DNA of 8,643 nucleotides from Sulfurovum sp. (GCA_027038155.1 JALVXW010000251.1:1-8643); one strand, 5' to 3'. Shown: positions 1 to 6,712, numbered from the stretch's first letter. The notes: a model not told the origin generated them from the letters alone. A program made the numbers and translations.

Positions 1-128
1 CAGGAGGACTCAGCCGTTGGGTTGAAAAACTTAACAGTGGCAAAAAAGATAGAAAAGGGGTACTTGATGGCTTCTTACGCTCCCCTGAGTTTGCTGCTTT
101 GGCTAAGGCGTATGGGATTGGTATCTAA
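1..128 (+). CDS. C-terminal fragment of a DUF4214 domain protein (5' end outside window)
   Basis: The reading frame whose first complete codon begins at base 3 is open until TAA at 126-128 and encodes about 41 residues. They include WVEKLNSGKKDR, a short linker, FLRSPEF and AKAYGI before the stop. The order W-v-x-x-L-n-x-G, then v-l-x-g-F-l-x-S-p-E-F, matches the end of DUF4214 repeats. That helical domain is common in large secreted or surface proteins of proteobacteria, often ones with RTX-type repeats and type I secretion. Only the last repeat is visible, so total size, export route and function cannot be stated. The gene converges with hemB across a 197-base gap. Confidence 0.7.
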   Translation, partial: GGLSRWVEKLNSGKKDRKGVLDGFLRSPEFAALAKAYGIGI

Positions 129-325
129 GACTCTTCTTTGCTTCTCGCCTTTGGGTGGGGGCTAATTTTTAAAATTAATCTCTTCTTTAATCCTCTTGGG
201 AATAATTTCACGACCCTGTGGGTTGATTCGTTATCGCCAATAAATTAAATTCAATTCAATTCATGTTGTACCCTTGGGTCGGGGTTGTTGATTGCCTCAA
301 TAAGTAAATAGATAATGCCTTATAG
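129..325. other. Intergenic region between convergent genes, no gene seen
   Basis: No convincing reading frame is present. Visible structure is small: a perfect AT-only inverted repeat (TAATTTT-T-AAAATTA) at 163-177, two short ACCC...GGGT inverted repeats (around 212-224 and 271-282), and three tandem copies of ATTCA at 249-263. The region must end two convergent transcripts, but none of these has the GC-rich stem and U-tract of a good intrinsic terminator. The AT palindrome is the best candidate for a weak bidirectional terminator. Confidence 0.5.
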
Positions 326-1297
326 CTACTTCTGCAACAAAGTTGCCACTTCCTTAGCATGATAAGAGATAATAATATCCGCTCCAGCACGCTTAAATGC
401 CATCATTGTCTCCATCATCACTGTATCATAGTCTATGACACCAGCTTTGGCTGCCATTTTAAGCATAGAGTATTCACCGCTTACATTATAAACTGCTAGT
501 GGTAGTGTAGTATTATTTTTAACATCACGTACTATATCCAGGTAGGCGAGTGCAGGTTTGACCATGAGGATGTCTGCACCCTCGTGTTCGTCTGCTACAG
601 ACTCGGCTATGGCTTCGTTGCGGTTGGCTGGGTTCATTTGGTAGCTTTTTCTGTCGCCTTTGCCTGGGCTAGACTCTGCCACATCACGGAAAGGACCGTA
701 GTAGGCTGAAGCAAATTTGGTAGAGTAAGACATCACTGGGAGGTTTTCAAAACCTGCACCGTCTAGTCCACCTCTAATAGCTTGTATCATACCGTCCATC
801 ATGCCTGATGGAGCAATCATGTCTGCTCCTGCTTTGGCATGGACTACGGCTTGTTTGGCTAGGTTGTCTAGGGTGATGTCGTTGTCAACCGTCTCTAGTA
901 CTGGGTCTATGACACCACAGTGACCATGGTCTGTGTATTCGCAAAAACAGAGGTCTGTGGTGACAAACATATCCGGGTGGGCTGCTTTTACAGCTTTTAC
1001 AGTCTGAGCAATGATGCCGTGTTCGCACATCGCGTCAGAGCCTACAGAGTCTTTGGTGTCAGGGATACCAAAAAGGATGATAGACTTAATACCAAGTGTT
1101 TTAAGGGTGTTGCACTCTTTGATAATTTCGTCAATACTCATTTGATAGACACCTGGCATAGAGGCGACTTCATCTTTGATGCTTGTACCACTTCTAGCAA
1201 AAAGAGGGTAGATAAAGTCATTGACGCTCAGATGCGTCTCCTGTAACAAATCTCTTAGTACAGGATTGATTCTTTTTCTTCTAAATCTCGTAAACAT
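326..1297 (-). CDS. hemB: Delta-aminolevulinic acid dehydratase (porphobilinogen synthase)
   Basis: HemB condenses two 5-aminolevulinate molecules into porphobilinogen in the cytoplasm, an early common step of tetrapyrrole (heme) synthesis. The 323-residue protein is the usual family length. It shows the zinc-type cysteine cluster DLCFCEYTDHGHCG (Cys117, Cys119, Cys127) and both active-site lysines: Lys194 in SYSTKFASAYYGPFRD and Schiff-base Lys247 in ILMVKPALAYLD. The start at 1297 (MFTRFRRKR...) is preferred to the upstream ATG at 1336, because AAGG lies 6 bases ahead of it (1304-1307) and the extra 13 residues do not resemble family N-termini. It stands alone on this strand and diverges from ribA. 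Identity is near certain. Confidence 0.98.
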   Translation of the reverse strand: MFTRFRRKRINPVLRDLLQETHLSVNDFIYPLFARSGTSIKDEVASMPGVYQMSIDEIIKECNTLKTLGIKSIILFGIPDTKDSVGSDAMCEHGIIAQTVKAVKAAHPDMFVTTDLCFCEYTDHGHCGVIDPVLETVDNDITLDNLAKQAVVHAKAGADMIAPSGMMDGMIQAIRGGLDGAGFENLPVMSYSTKFASAYYGPFRDVAESSPGKGDRKSYQMNPANRNEAIAESVADEHEGADILMVKPALAYLDIVRDVKNNTTLPLAVYNVSGEYSMLKMAAKAGVIDYDTVMMETMMAFKRAGADIIISYHAKEVATLLQK

Positions 1298-1325
1298 AAT
1301 TAGCCTTAAATAAACAATTTTCAAT

Positions 1326-1331
1326 ATTTTA
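1326..1331 (-). promoter_or_regulatory. Possible -10 box for hemB
   Basis: Read on the minus strand this is TAAAAT, one mismatch from TATAAT. It lies about 28 bases ahead of the chosen hemB start and would give a leader of roughly 20 bases containing the AAGG ribosome site. No -35 element is evident, as is common for housekeeping promoters of Campylobacterota. The surroundings are AT-rich, so a chance match is possible. Confidence 0.35.
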
Positions 1332-1340
1332 ACCAAAAAT

Positions 1341-1368
1341 TCCTAATTACTCATTCCTAATTACTCAT
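1341..1368. repeat. Two tandem copies of a 14-bp unit in the hemB-ribA divergent gap
   Basis: TCCTAATTACTCAT occurs twice head to tail (1341-1354 and 1355-1368), and the match extends by a base or two on each side. The minus-strand unit is ATGAGTAATTAGGA. It sits between the two presumed -10 boxes, just upstream of the ribA -10 and where a -35 element or regulator site would lie. It may be a slippage-prone short tandem repeat or a pair of operator half-sites; the sequence alone does not decide. Confidence 0.85.
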
Positions 1369-1376
1369 TCTTACTG

Positions 1377-1382
1377 TATAAT
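1377..1382 (+). promoter_or_regulatory. -10 box for ribA, implying a leaderless transcript
   Basis: This is a perfect TATAAT with only 6 bases between it and the ribA ATG at 1389. Transcription usually begins about 6-8 bases after a -10 hexamer, so the mRNA would begin at or next to the start codon. No Shine-Dalgarno-like sequence lies upstream of the ATG, which agrees with this reading. No good -35 hexamer is seen; the tandem 14-bp repeat occupies that region. Confidence 0.6.
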
Positions 1383-1388
1383 CCTGCT

Positions 1389-1961
1389 ATGAATAACATA
1401 AAAATATCACAAATCGCTACTTTGCCAACAAAATATGGTACTTTTAAGATACAGGCATTTAAGCAGGACGATAAAGAACATTTGGCTATTTTTACCGATA
1501 ATCTTCAAACAATAGAAGCACCCATTGTGCGTGTGCATTCAGAATGTTTAACTGGAGATGCCATAGGTTCAACCAAGTGTGACTGTGGTGAACAATTGGA
1601 TTTTGCACTAGAGACCATAGCCAAAGAGGATGGTTTGGTTATCTATCATCGCCAAGAGGGAAGAAACATAGGTTTGTTTAACAAGGTAAATGCCTATGCA
1701 CTGCAAGATAAGGGGTTGGATACCGTAGAAGCAAATCATCAATTGGGTTTTAAGGCAGATGAACGCACCTACGAAGTCGTAGAGTTTATTTTGCACCATT
1801 TTGGCATCAACAAGCTTAAACTGTTGACCAATAATCCCAAGAAAATAGAGAGTTTGCAAAGCATAAAGATAGTAGAACGTCTGCCTATTATTATCCCTTC
1901 AAATCCTTATAATGTAGCGTATTTGCATGTCAAAAAAGAGCAGATGGGACACTTGCTTTAA
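1389..1961 (+). CDS. ribA: GTP cyclohydrolase II
   Basis: RibA converts GTP to 2,5-diamino-6-ribosylamino-4(3H)-pyrimidinone 5'-phosphate, releasing formate and pyrophosphate; this is the first committed step of riboflavin synthesis. The 190-residue protein is a stand-alone cyclohydrolase II, not fused to the RibB domain. Zinc ligands are Cys53, Cys64 and Cys66 in CLTGDAIGSTKCDCGEQLDF. Further family blocks are HRQEGRNIGLFNK (88-99), Tyr103, DTVEANHQLGFKADER (111-126; Asp124 and Arg126 in the catalytic segment) and LLTNNPKK (145-152), and the end is QMGHLL. The start at 1389 is supported because the N-terminus aligns with known RibA starts (TLPTKYGTF corresponds to KLPTPWGDF in E. coli). No ribosome binding site precedes it. 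Confidence 0.97.
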   Translation: MNNIKISQIATLPTKYGTFKIQAFKQDDKEHLAIFTDNLQTIEAPIVRVHSECLTGDAIGSTKCDCGEQLDFALETIAKEDGLVIYHRQEGRNIGLFNKVNAYALQDKGLDTVEANHQLGFKADERTYEVVEFILHHFGINKLKLLTNNPKKIESLQSIKIVERLPIIIPSNPYNVAYLHVKKEQMGHLL

Positions 1962-1989
1962 AGAATTTCCTTTTTAGCTGTTTTTATTA

Positions 1990-1995
1990 TATAAT
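1990..1995 (+). promoter_or_regulatory. -10 box upstream of the surface-protein gene run
   Basis: A perfect TATAAT sits in a very AT-rich stretch downstream of ribA. Initiation near 2002 would leave a leader of about 25 bases that contains GGGA ahead of the ATG at 2027. This is the only clear promoter before the run of nine same-strand genes, whose gaps are all short or overlapping, so it is the likely operon promoter. No -35 element is obvious. Confidence 0.55.
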
Positions 1996-2016
1996 AGATA
2001 TAAATATCAAGAATAT

Positions 2017-2020
2017 GGGA
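2017..2020 (+). promoter_or_regulatory. Ribosome binding site that favours the start at 2027
   Basis: GGGA lies 6 bases before the ATG at 2027. The alternative in-frame ATG at 2015 overlaps this site and has only a weak purine run ahead of it. Starting at 2027 also gives a standard signal peptide beginning MKNS, with a positive n-region directly before the hydrophobic core. Confidence 0.5.
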
Positions 2021-2026
2021 ATAGAG

Positions 2027-3940
2027 ATGAAAAACAGTATAGTAAGAATAGTGTGTATTTTATGTGTCTTTCCTCTGTTTGTGGTGGCGGGGATTACAAC
2101 GATTACCAACAGTGACACACAAGCTATTACAGACAATAACTGCTTTAGCAAAACATTTAGTATGCCATCTTCAGAAATTATTAATACTGTTAATATTGAA
2201 GTTAATATTGACCATACCTGGAGAGCGGATTTAGATATTACACTCACTTCTCCGCAAGGTACGGTCGTAGATCTTACGAGTGATAATGGTGGGGCTAGAG
2301 ATAATCTCTATGTGCTTTTTGATGATGCAGCAGCGACATCTATTACCTCAGATAACAGTAATCATACATCAACGGTAGTACGTCAGCCTGAAGTGGCACT
2401 TAGTACATTGAGTGGCGAAGATGCACAGGGTGTATGGAACTTAAAAGTGTGTGATGATGCGGGTGGAGATACGGGAACCTTTCACTATGCTAAATTGTAT
2501 ATAGATGCCACACCTAGACTCCTTTCGGATGGACTACAGGTAGATTATCGTATGGATGAGTGCTATTGGTTGGATGGTGCAGGGGGAGTGTCTGGAGATG
2601 TAAAAGATAGTTCAGGCAATCACTATGATGCCACATCGGCTTCGTTAGCTTCAGTTGATAGTGCAATAAAACAAACATGTACTTCTGGTAAATTTGGTCT
2701 AAATGGAGATAGGGTTAGTGTGGATGATACAAGTGTACTGGGTGCACTTACCAACACATTGACGATATCGGCTTGGTTGTATCCTACTGCATTTACAAAA
2801 TGGTCATCTGCTGTACAAAAGGTATCGAGTGATGGCTGGAATGATGGGTTTGGTTTGATACATGATAATGGAGATGGTACAAATATTATTTTTTATATCA
2901 ATAATGCTTTTGATGGTGCAGGACGGGTAAGTGCATCTTTAACAATGAATGCTTGGAATCATATTGTTGGGGTTTATGATGGCAATCATGTTAGCATTTA
3001 TAAAAATGGTGTATTTGTTGCTAGCAGTGCATATAATGAAGATATATCAAACGTATCTCAACCACTTACGATAGGGAATGACTACCTATCAACTTCATAC
3101 AACGATGTGTGGCAAGGCAATATAGATGAGGTAAAGGTTTGGAGTAGGGCTTTGTCTGAGGCAGAAATATTAACGATTTACAATAATGAACTAGCAGGAA
3201 ATAATTTTGACGGTACGCCACGAGTCTGTCCCACCTGTGAAGCCAATGCTACAGCAGGTATATGGGGACTCATAGGCATACCAGCAGACCTGCGTACTTC
3301 ACCCAATAAAGATGTGGCAGATATCTTTGATGAGTTTCCAGCAGAAAGCTATAATGTATCGTCCAATGCAGATGGTTGGATTGTTATGAAACGTAACTAC
3401 AGTACCACAGACAATGCAAGCTCTTATAGTATTGTGCCTTACACTGGTACACCTTTAGAGTTTGGACAAGGGTATTGGCTATTGACCAAGCAAGATGCAG
3501 CATGGGGTGAGAATGGGCTTCCTGGTGTGGACTATAACGCTACGCATGCAGCGTGTGTCACAGAGAGTTGTGTAGAGATAGATTTGACATCCGTAACCAA
3601 AAACTTTGGACCACCAGACAATGATGTAAATGACCACTCTGGAAAAAACCGTAACAATATGTTGGGCTTTATAGGGCATGCCCCTGTAAACTGGGCGGAT
3701 TGTCGTATCCTTATTAATGGTACATCCTACACGCCAAGTGCGGCAGACAGTGCAGGCTATATAGACAAACAAATATGGCAATATAACCCTGGTACAGGTG
3801 GTGCAAATGCAAATGGATATACCACATGTGATGATACCACACCAGGGGGATGCAAGCTGGAGCCCTATAGAGGTTTTTGGGTTGTTTTGCATGGAAAAAC
3901 GAAAAATACAGTAGTGAAATTATTGATTCCAAAGGAGTAG
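2027..3940 (+). CDS. Exported P-domain + LamG-like surface protein
   Basis: The 637-residue protein (641 if the ATG at 2015 is used) begins with a Sec-type signal peptide, residues about 1-22 (MKNSIVRIVCILCVFPLFVV). Residues about 39-160 resemble a proprotein-convertase P domain: paired motifs such as DLDITLTSPQGT and an end with GVWNLKVCDDAGGDTGTFHYAKLYI. Residues about 170-388 form a LamG/concanavalin-like jelly roll: FGLNGDRVSV, LTISAWLYP, WNHIVGVYDG, VSIYKNGV, GNIDEVKVWSRALSEAEI. The last 235 residues are a cysteine-containing region (CPTC at 401-404 and five more Cys) with two similar halves ending GQGYWLL and YRGFWVVL; I do not recognise this as a named family. No protease domain accompanies the P domain. 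Likely role is adhesion or glycan binding at the surface or outside the cell (inference). It is followed after 3 bases by a lipoprotein gene. Confidence 0.85.
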   Translation: MKNSIVRIVCILCVFPLFVVAGITTITNSDTQAITDNNCFSKTFSMPSSEIINTVNIEVNIDHTWRADLDITLTSPQGTVVDLTSDNGGARDNLYVLFDDAAATSITSDNSNHTSTVVRQPEVALSTLSGEDAQGVWNLKVCDDAGGDTGTFHYAKLYIDATPRLLSDGLQVDYRMDECYWLDGAGGVSGDVKDSSGNHYDATSASLASVDSAIKQTCTSGKFGLNGDRVSVDDTSVLGALTNTLTISAWLYPTAFTKWSSAVQKVSSDGWNDGFGLIHDNGDGTNIIFYINNAFDGAGRVSASLTMNAWNHIVGVYDGNHVSIYKNGVFVASSAYNEDISNVSQPLTIGNDYLSTSYNDVWQGNIDEVKVWSRALSEAEILTIYNNELAGNNFDGTPRVCPTCEANATAGIWGLIGIPADLRTSPNKDVADIFDEFPAESYNVSSNADGWIVMKRNYSTTDNASSYSIVPYTGTPLEFGQGYWLLTKQDAAWGENGLPGVDYNATHAACVTESCVEIDLTSVTKNFGPPDNDVNDHSGKNRNNMLGFIGHAPVNWADCRILINGTSYTPSAADSAGYIDKQIWQYNPGTGGANANGYTTCDDTTPGGCKLEPYRGFWVVLHGKTKNTVVKLLIPKE

Positions 3941-3943
3941 AAG

Positions 3944-5659
3944 ATGAGAAAAAATATAGCTATTTTAGTAGTAGGACTACTTTTTATGATAGGGTGCGAA
4001 GATGTCAATATTACTGCTGAAATACATGCCCCTGTAGCCAAAAATGATAGTGTAGAGGTGGTCTCGGGAGAGCATATTACCATTGATATTTTACATAATG
4101 ATAGCGATGATGGTGTATTGGATAGAGGTAGTGTAAAGATTGTAACCAAACCACTGCACGGTACAGCAACCATACTTGATACGGGCAAGGTGACCTTTGT
4201 TGCCAAGAGTGATTATGTTGGAGCAGACAAATTTACCTATACGGTGAAAGATGACAATGGGAATGTATCTAATGAGGCAGTTGTTACACTTACTATAGTG
4301 GCAAAAAACACACCTACTACACCACCAACACCAGCCCCTCACACCAATAGAGCACCAGTAGCCAATAATGATCATTTTAGTGTAGCACAAAATACAACAA
4401 TAGTTATGGATATTTTAAAAAATGATGTAGATAGTGATGGGAGTATTGATAAAAACAGTATGAATCTTGTAACATCTGTAACACATGGAACTATGACTGT
4501 TGATGCCAATGGGCTTATCTCATATAAATCATATAGCAGTTACAGTGGATTGGACTTTTTTAAATATAGTATTAAAGACAATAAAGGGGCGTATTCCAAT
4601 ATCGCAACAGTCTATATCAATGTATATAGACCACAAAGTAGTGTGATTATGGTTGCCAAAGATGATAAAGTGGAGGTACTTAAAGGGAATAGCACCATTA
4701 TTTCTGTGTTGGATAATGACAGCAATAGTAGTGGAGCACTTGATAAGCGTAGTGTTGTTGTTGTACAAAAACCGCAAAATGGCAGTACATTTGTATCGAC
4801 TACCAATGGTACAATTACCTATGTGGCAAATAGTGATTTTGTAGGGAGTGATTTTTTTACCTATAGGGTTAAAAATGAGAAGGGTGTGTTATCGAATGAG
4901 GCAAATGTTACAGTAGTTGTAGAAGAAGAAGTTGCTTCAGCCCGTTTGATTGAATCACAAGCTCCTGAAGAGAAGCCCAAAGAGTGGTATGTGCGTATTG
5001 TTGTAGAAGACACAAGCAATCATATGAAAGTCTCTGATGCTCAGCTAGGAGAGCTTGATACGGATGAGGTATCAACATATGCCCTAAAAGCACTTGCTCC
5101 ATTTGGTACAACATTTTTAGATGTTGTCTTTAAAAATCCAGAGGGGCTTGCTACAGGAGAGTATAAGAGTGATTTTCATCCTTGCAGTACCGATGCTCAG
5201 AGTTGGGAGTTTACCGTTAAATCTTCTGAGAGTAATGCAACAATGATTTTAAGCTGGAGAGGGCTTTATGTGTTGACTCCTTATGTGGATAGTGAAGGAA
5301 GAGAGCAGTATCATGAGTATCGTTCGTTACGTAATCCTCTTTTGTCTTACATGACACTTGTAGATATGGAAACTAATCAAGAGGTAAAAGTGGTAGAGAA
5401 TAACAAAGCACAAACCTATCTATTTGAGATGAATGGGAGTACCCAAAGAAGATTCCAGTGGAGACTCAAGGACCCTACAGTACCATTGGCTAGTCCTCTT
5501 TTGGCTACGACATCAACACCCTACAAAAAAACACTAAAAGCACTACAGATCAAAGTGTTACGTAAAGATGCCAAAGCGACACCCACAAGAGATACAAAAA
5601 GACGCTTAGAGCAACTTGATATGTTGACGCCCCCTGAATTTAAGGTATTGGTAGAATGA
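3944..5659 (+). CDS. Lipoprotein with three cadherin/Ig-like tandem repeats
   Basis: The N-terminus is a lipoprotein signal peptide with Cys18 as the predicted lipid site (LLFMIGC), so the protein is probably anchored in a membrane facing the periplasm or surface. Three beta-sandwich repeats of the Big_9/cadherin-like type follow at about 29-119, 138-228 and 236-327. Each has P-v-A-x-n/d-D, d-I-L-x-N-D-x-D, x-G-t-x-t-x-x-x-x-G and D-x-F-x-Y-x-v-K-D/N-x-x-G. A Pro/Thr-rich linker (121-137) separates the first two. Residues about 346-510 look like a further beta-rich domain (WYVRIVVED, DFHPC, SWEFTVKSS, MILSWRGLYVL), followed by a Lys/Arg-rich tail. A strong GGAG precedes the ATG, 3 bases after the previous stop. 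Its own stop overlaps the next start as ATGA. It is probably a partner of the upstream surface protein. Confidence 0.85.
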   Translation: MRKNIAILVVGLLFMIGCEDVNITAEIHAPVAKNDSVEVVSGEHITIDILHNDSDDGVLDRGSVKIVTKPLHGTATILDTGKVTFVAKSDYVGADKFTYTVKDDNGNVSNEAVVTLTIVAKNTPTTPPTPAPHTNRAPVANNDHFSVAQNTTIVMDILKNDVDSDGSIDKNSMNLVTSVTHGTMTVDANGLISYKSYSSYSGLDFFKYSIKDNKGAYSNIATVYINVYRPQSSVIMVAKDDKVEVLKGNSTIISVLDNDSNSSGALDKRSVVVVQKPQNGSTFVSTTNGTITYVANSDFVGSDFFTYRVKNEKGVLSNEANVTVVVEEEVASARLIESQAPEEKPKEWYVRIVVEDTSNHMKVSDAQLGELDTDEVSTYALKALAPFGTTFLDVVFKNPEGLATGEYKSDFHPCSTDAQSWEFTVKSSESNATMILSWRGLYVLTPYVDSEGREQYHEYRSLRNPLLSYMTLVDMETNQEVKVVENNKAQTYLFEMNGSTQRRFQWRLKDPTVPLASPLLATTSTPYKKTLKALQIKVLRKDAKATPTRDTKRRLEQLDMLTPPEFKVLVE

Positions 5660-5826
5660 AAAAACAAGAAAGTGAAGATAAAAAAAGAGACAACCGTCGT
5701 GCATTTTTAAAAAAAGCAGCCTATAAAGCTCCTGTTTTAGTGGCTTTGGGGCAGTTAGCCAAACCCACCAAAGCCAAAGCAGATACAGGTGATCCTATTG
5801 GTCCTCCTGATTGGGGCTGGTTTTAG
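5656..5826 (+). CDS. 56-residue Tat-motif peptide, candidate RiPP precursor
   Basis: This short gene starts inside the lipoprotein stop (ATGA, 5656-5659) and ends with two in-frame stops, TAG TAG (5824-5829). The product has a charged N-terminus, a twin-arginine motif N13-R-R-A-F-L-K19, a short hydrophobic stretch (APVLVALGQLA, 25-35), a Lys-bearing c-region and AKA (40-42), a plausible signal-peptidase site. The remaining tail is DTGDPIGPPDWGWF. Overlapping the hydrophobic part, Y23-x-x-P26-x-L28-x3-G32-x5-T38 has the same spacing as the lasso-peptide leader motif read by PqqD-like B1 proteins. A kinase gene and a PqqD gene follow directly. I infer a precursor peptide whose leader is bound by the PqqD protein; a plain Tat-exported small protein is the alternative. 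Ribosome site AAGG (5642-5645) is 10 bases upstream, a little far; coupling to the upstream gene probably helps. Confidence 0.8.
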   Translation: MKKQESEDKKRDNRRAFLKKAAYKAPVLVALGQLAKPTKAKADTGDPIGPPDWGWF

Positions 5827-5832
5827 TAGAAA

Positions 5833-6711
5833 ATGCAAGCATTTAATCACTATTTTTATTTTGCTGATGCACCGCAGCTCTCTCAAAAGTGCGACAATAG
5901 ATTGCCTCTTGTTCAAATCAAAGAGCATCAAGGTGAAGCTCTGTCTGTACTTTTTAGCCTACGAAGTCCTTGGGTGAGTATGACCCAAAGAGAGGTGCGG
6001 TACTACACCAACACCCCTTTTGAAGATTTCTCTACCCCTACTACTGTGTGGGCACTGGAGATAGGTGGGCTCTTTACCCTTATCTGGTATGCCAAAAACA
6101 AAGAGATACACTATATAAAAGCAGAGGGATACAGTGATAAACTCTTGCAGTTTTGGGTGCTTCATACCTTTTTTCCTCTGGTATTGGAATTAGAGAGACG
6201 TTATCATGTGCTGCATGTCTCAGGGGTAAAATTAAAGCATAAAACACTGCTCTTTTCTGCTTACTCTGGAGGAGGAAAATCTACCCTTGTAGAGTATTTT
6301 ATAGGTAAAGGGCATGGATTTTACGGTGATGATACAGTAGCTATAGAAGAAGATAAGAGGGGGTATAAGGCTATCTCCTCTTATCCGTTTTGCAGACCCT
6401 ATCGAAAACCTGAAGTATTGGGGTATCATGTCTTGAATTTTGTTCAAACAGTTGATCTGCTCTCATCTGTTTATCTATTAGAGAGGGTAGAGGCAGATGC
6501 AAAGGTAAATATTGTACCTTTGTATGGTGTAGAAAAATTTGAAGTGTTATATAAAAGCAAATTTGTCAGTTTTGAGAGCATGAAACAAGAGCGATATTTG
6601 TTTGCTTCAAAGATGGCAAACCATGTAGAGGTATTTAAAATATCTATACCTTGGAAGTTGGAGAGACTAGATGAGGTTTATCAAGCCATTCTCATACACA
6701 ATGGGGTATAA
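5833..6711 (+). CDS. HPr-kinase-like P-loop protein, probable peptide kinase
   Basis: The 292-residue protein has an N-terminal region of unclear fold (about 1-125) and a C-terminal HprK-like kinase core. The core begins LHVSGVKLKHKTLLFSAYSGGGKST, with Walker A residues G147-G-K-S-T151, followed by GHGFYGDDTVAI. Asp166-Asp167 correspond to the acidic pair after the P-loop in HprK family members, where Asp acts in phosphotransfer. Homologues of this type occur in some lasso-peptide and other PqqD-containing clusters, where the studied ones phosphorylate the precursor peptide. It is probably not the carbon-regulation HPr kinase: there is no N-terminal HprK sensor domain and no PTS gene nearby. 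The start at 5833 lacks a strong ribosome site and lies in the same frame as the upstream peptide, right after its tandem stops, so termination-reinitiation is likely. The substrate is inferred to be the 56-residue peptide. Confidence 0.82.
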   Translation: MQAFNHYFYFADAPQLSQKCDNRLPLVQIKEHQGEALSVLFSLRSPWVSMTQREVRYYTNTPFEDFSTPTTVWALEIGGLFTLIWYAKNKEIHYIKAEGYSDKLLQFWVLHTFFPLVLELERRYHVLHVSGVKLKHKTLLFSAYSGGGKSTLVEYFIGKGHGFYGDDTVAIEEDKRGYKAISSYPFCRPYRKPEVLGYHVLNFVQTVDLLSSVYLLERVEADAKVNIVPLYGVEKFEVLYKSKFVSFESMKQERYLFASKMANHVEVFKISIPWKLERLDEVYQAILIHNGV

Positions 6712-6712
6712 T
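6707..6712 (+). promoter_or_regulatory. Possible internal -10 box before the PqqD gene
   Basis: TATAAT overlaps the stop codon of the kinase gene and stands 6 bases before the ATG at 6719, the same spacing as at ribA. If active it would make a leaderless PqqD transcript. It may equally be chance, since the stop codon forms part of the hexamer and the region is AT-rich. Confidence 0.25.

Noticed and set aside
212..282. ACCC...GGGT inverted repeats as rho-independent terminators
   Set aside because: Stems of about 4 bp with tiny loops and no following T-run on either strand.
920..1246. 108-residue plus-strand reading frame inside hemB
   Set aside because: Antisense shadow of hemB, which has all catalytic motifs; no ribosome site and no family resemblance.
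3479..3892. 137-residue minus-strand reading frame
   Set aside because: Antisense shadow of the LamG surface protein; the composition (Cys/Ile/Thr runs) is typical of a spurious frame.
4031..4924. Nucleotide-level repeat array
   Set aside because: The similarity is between the three protein domains of the lipoprotein and is diverged at DNA level; it is not a recent tandem DNA duplication.
5789..5977. 62-residue plus-strand frame spanning the peptide-kinase junction
   Set aside because: Out of frame with both neighbours, which are better supported by motifs and by start/stop overlap.
5833..6711. True HPr kinase/phosphorylase of carbon regulation (hprK)
   Set aside because: Only the P-loop core and acidic pair resemble HprK; there is no N-terminal sensor domain, no HPr or PTS genes nearby, and the PqqD neighbour points elsewhere.
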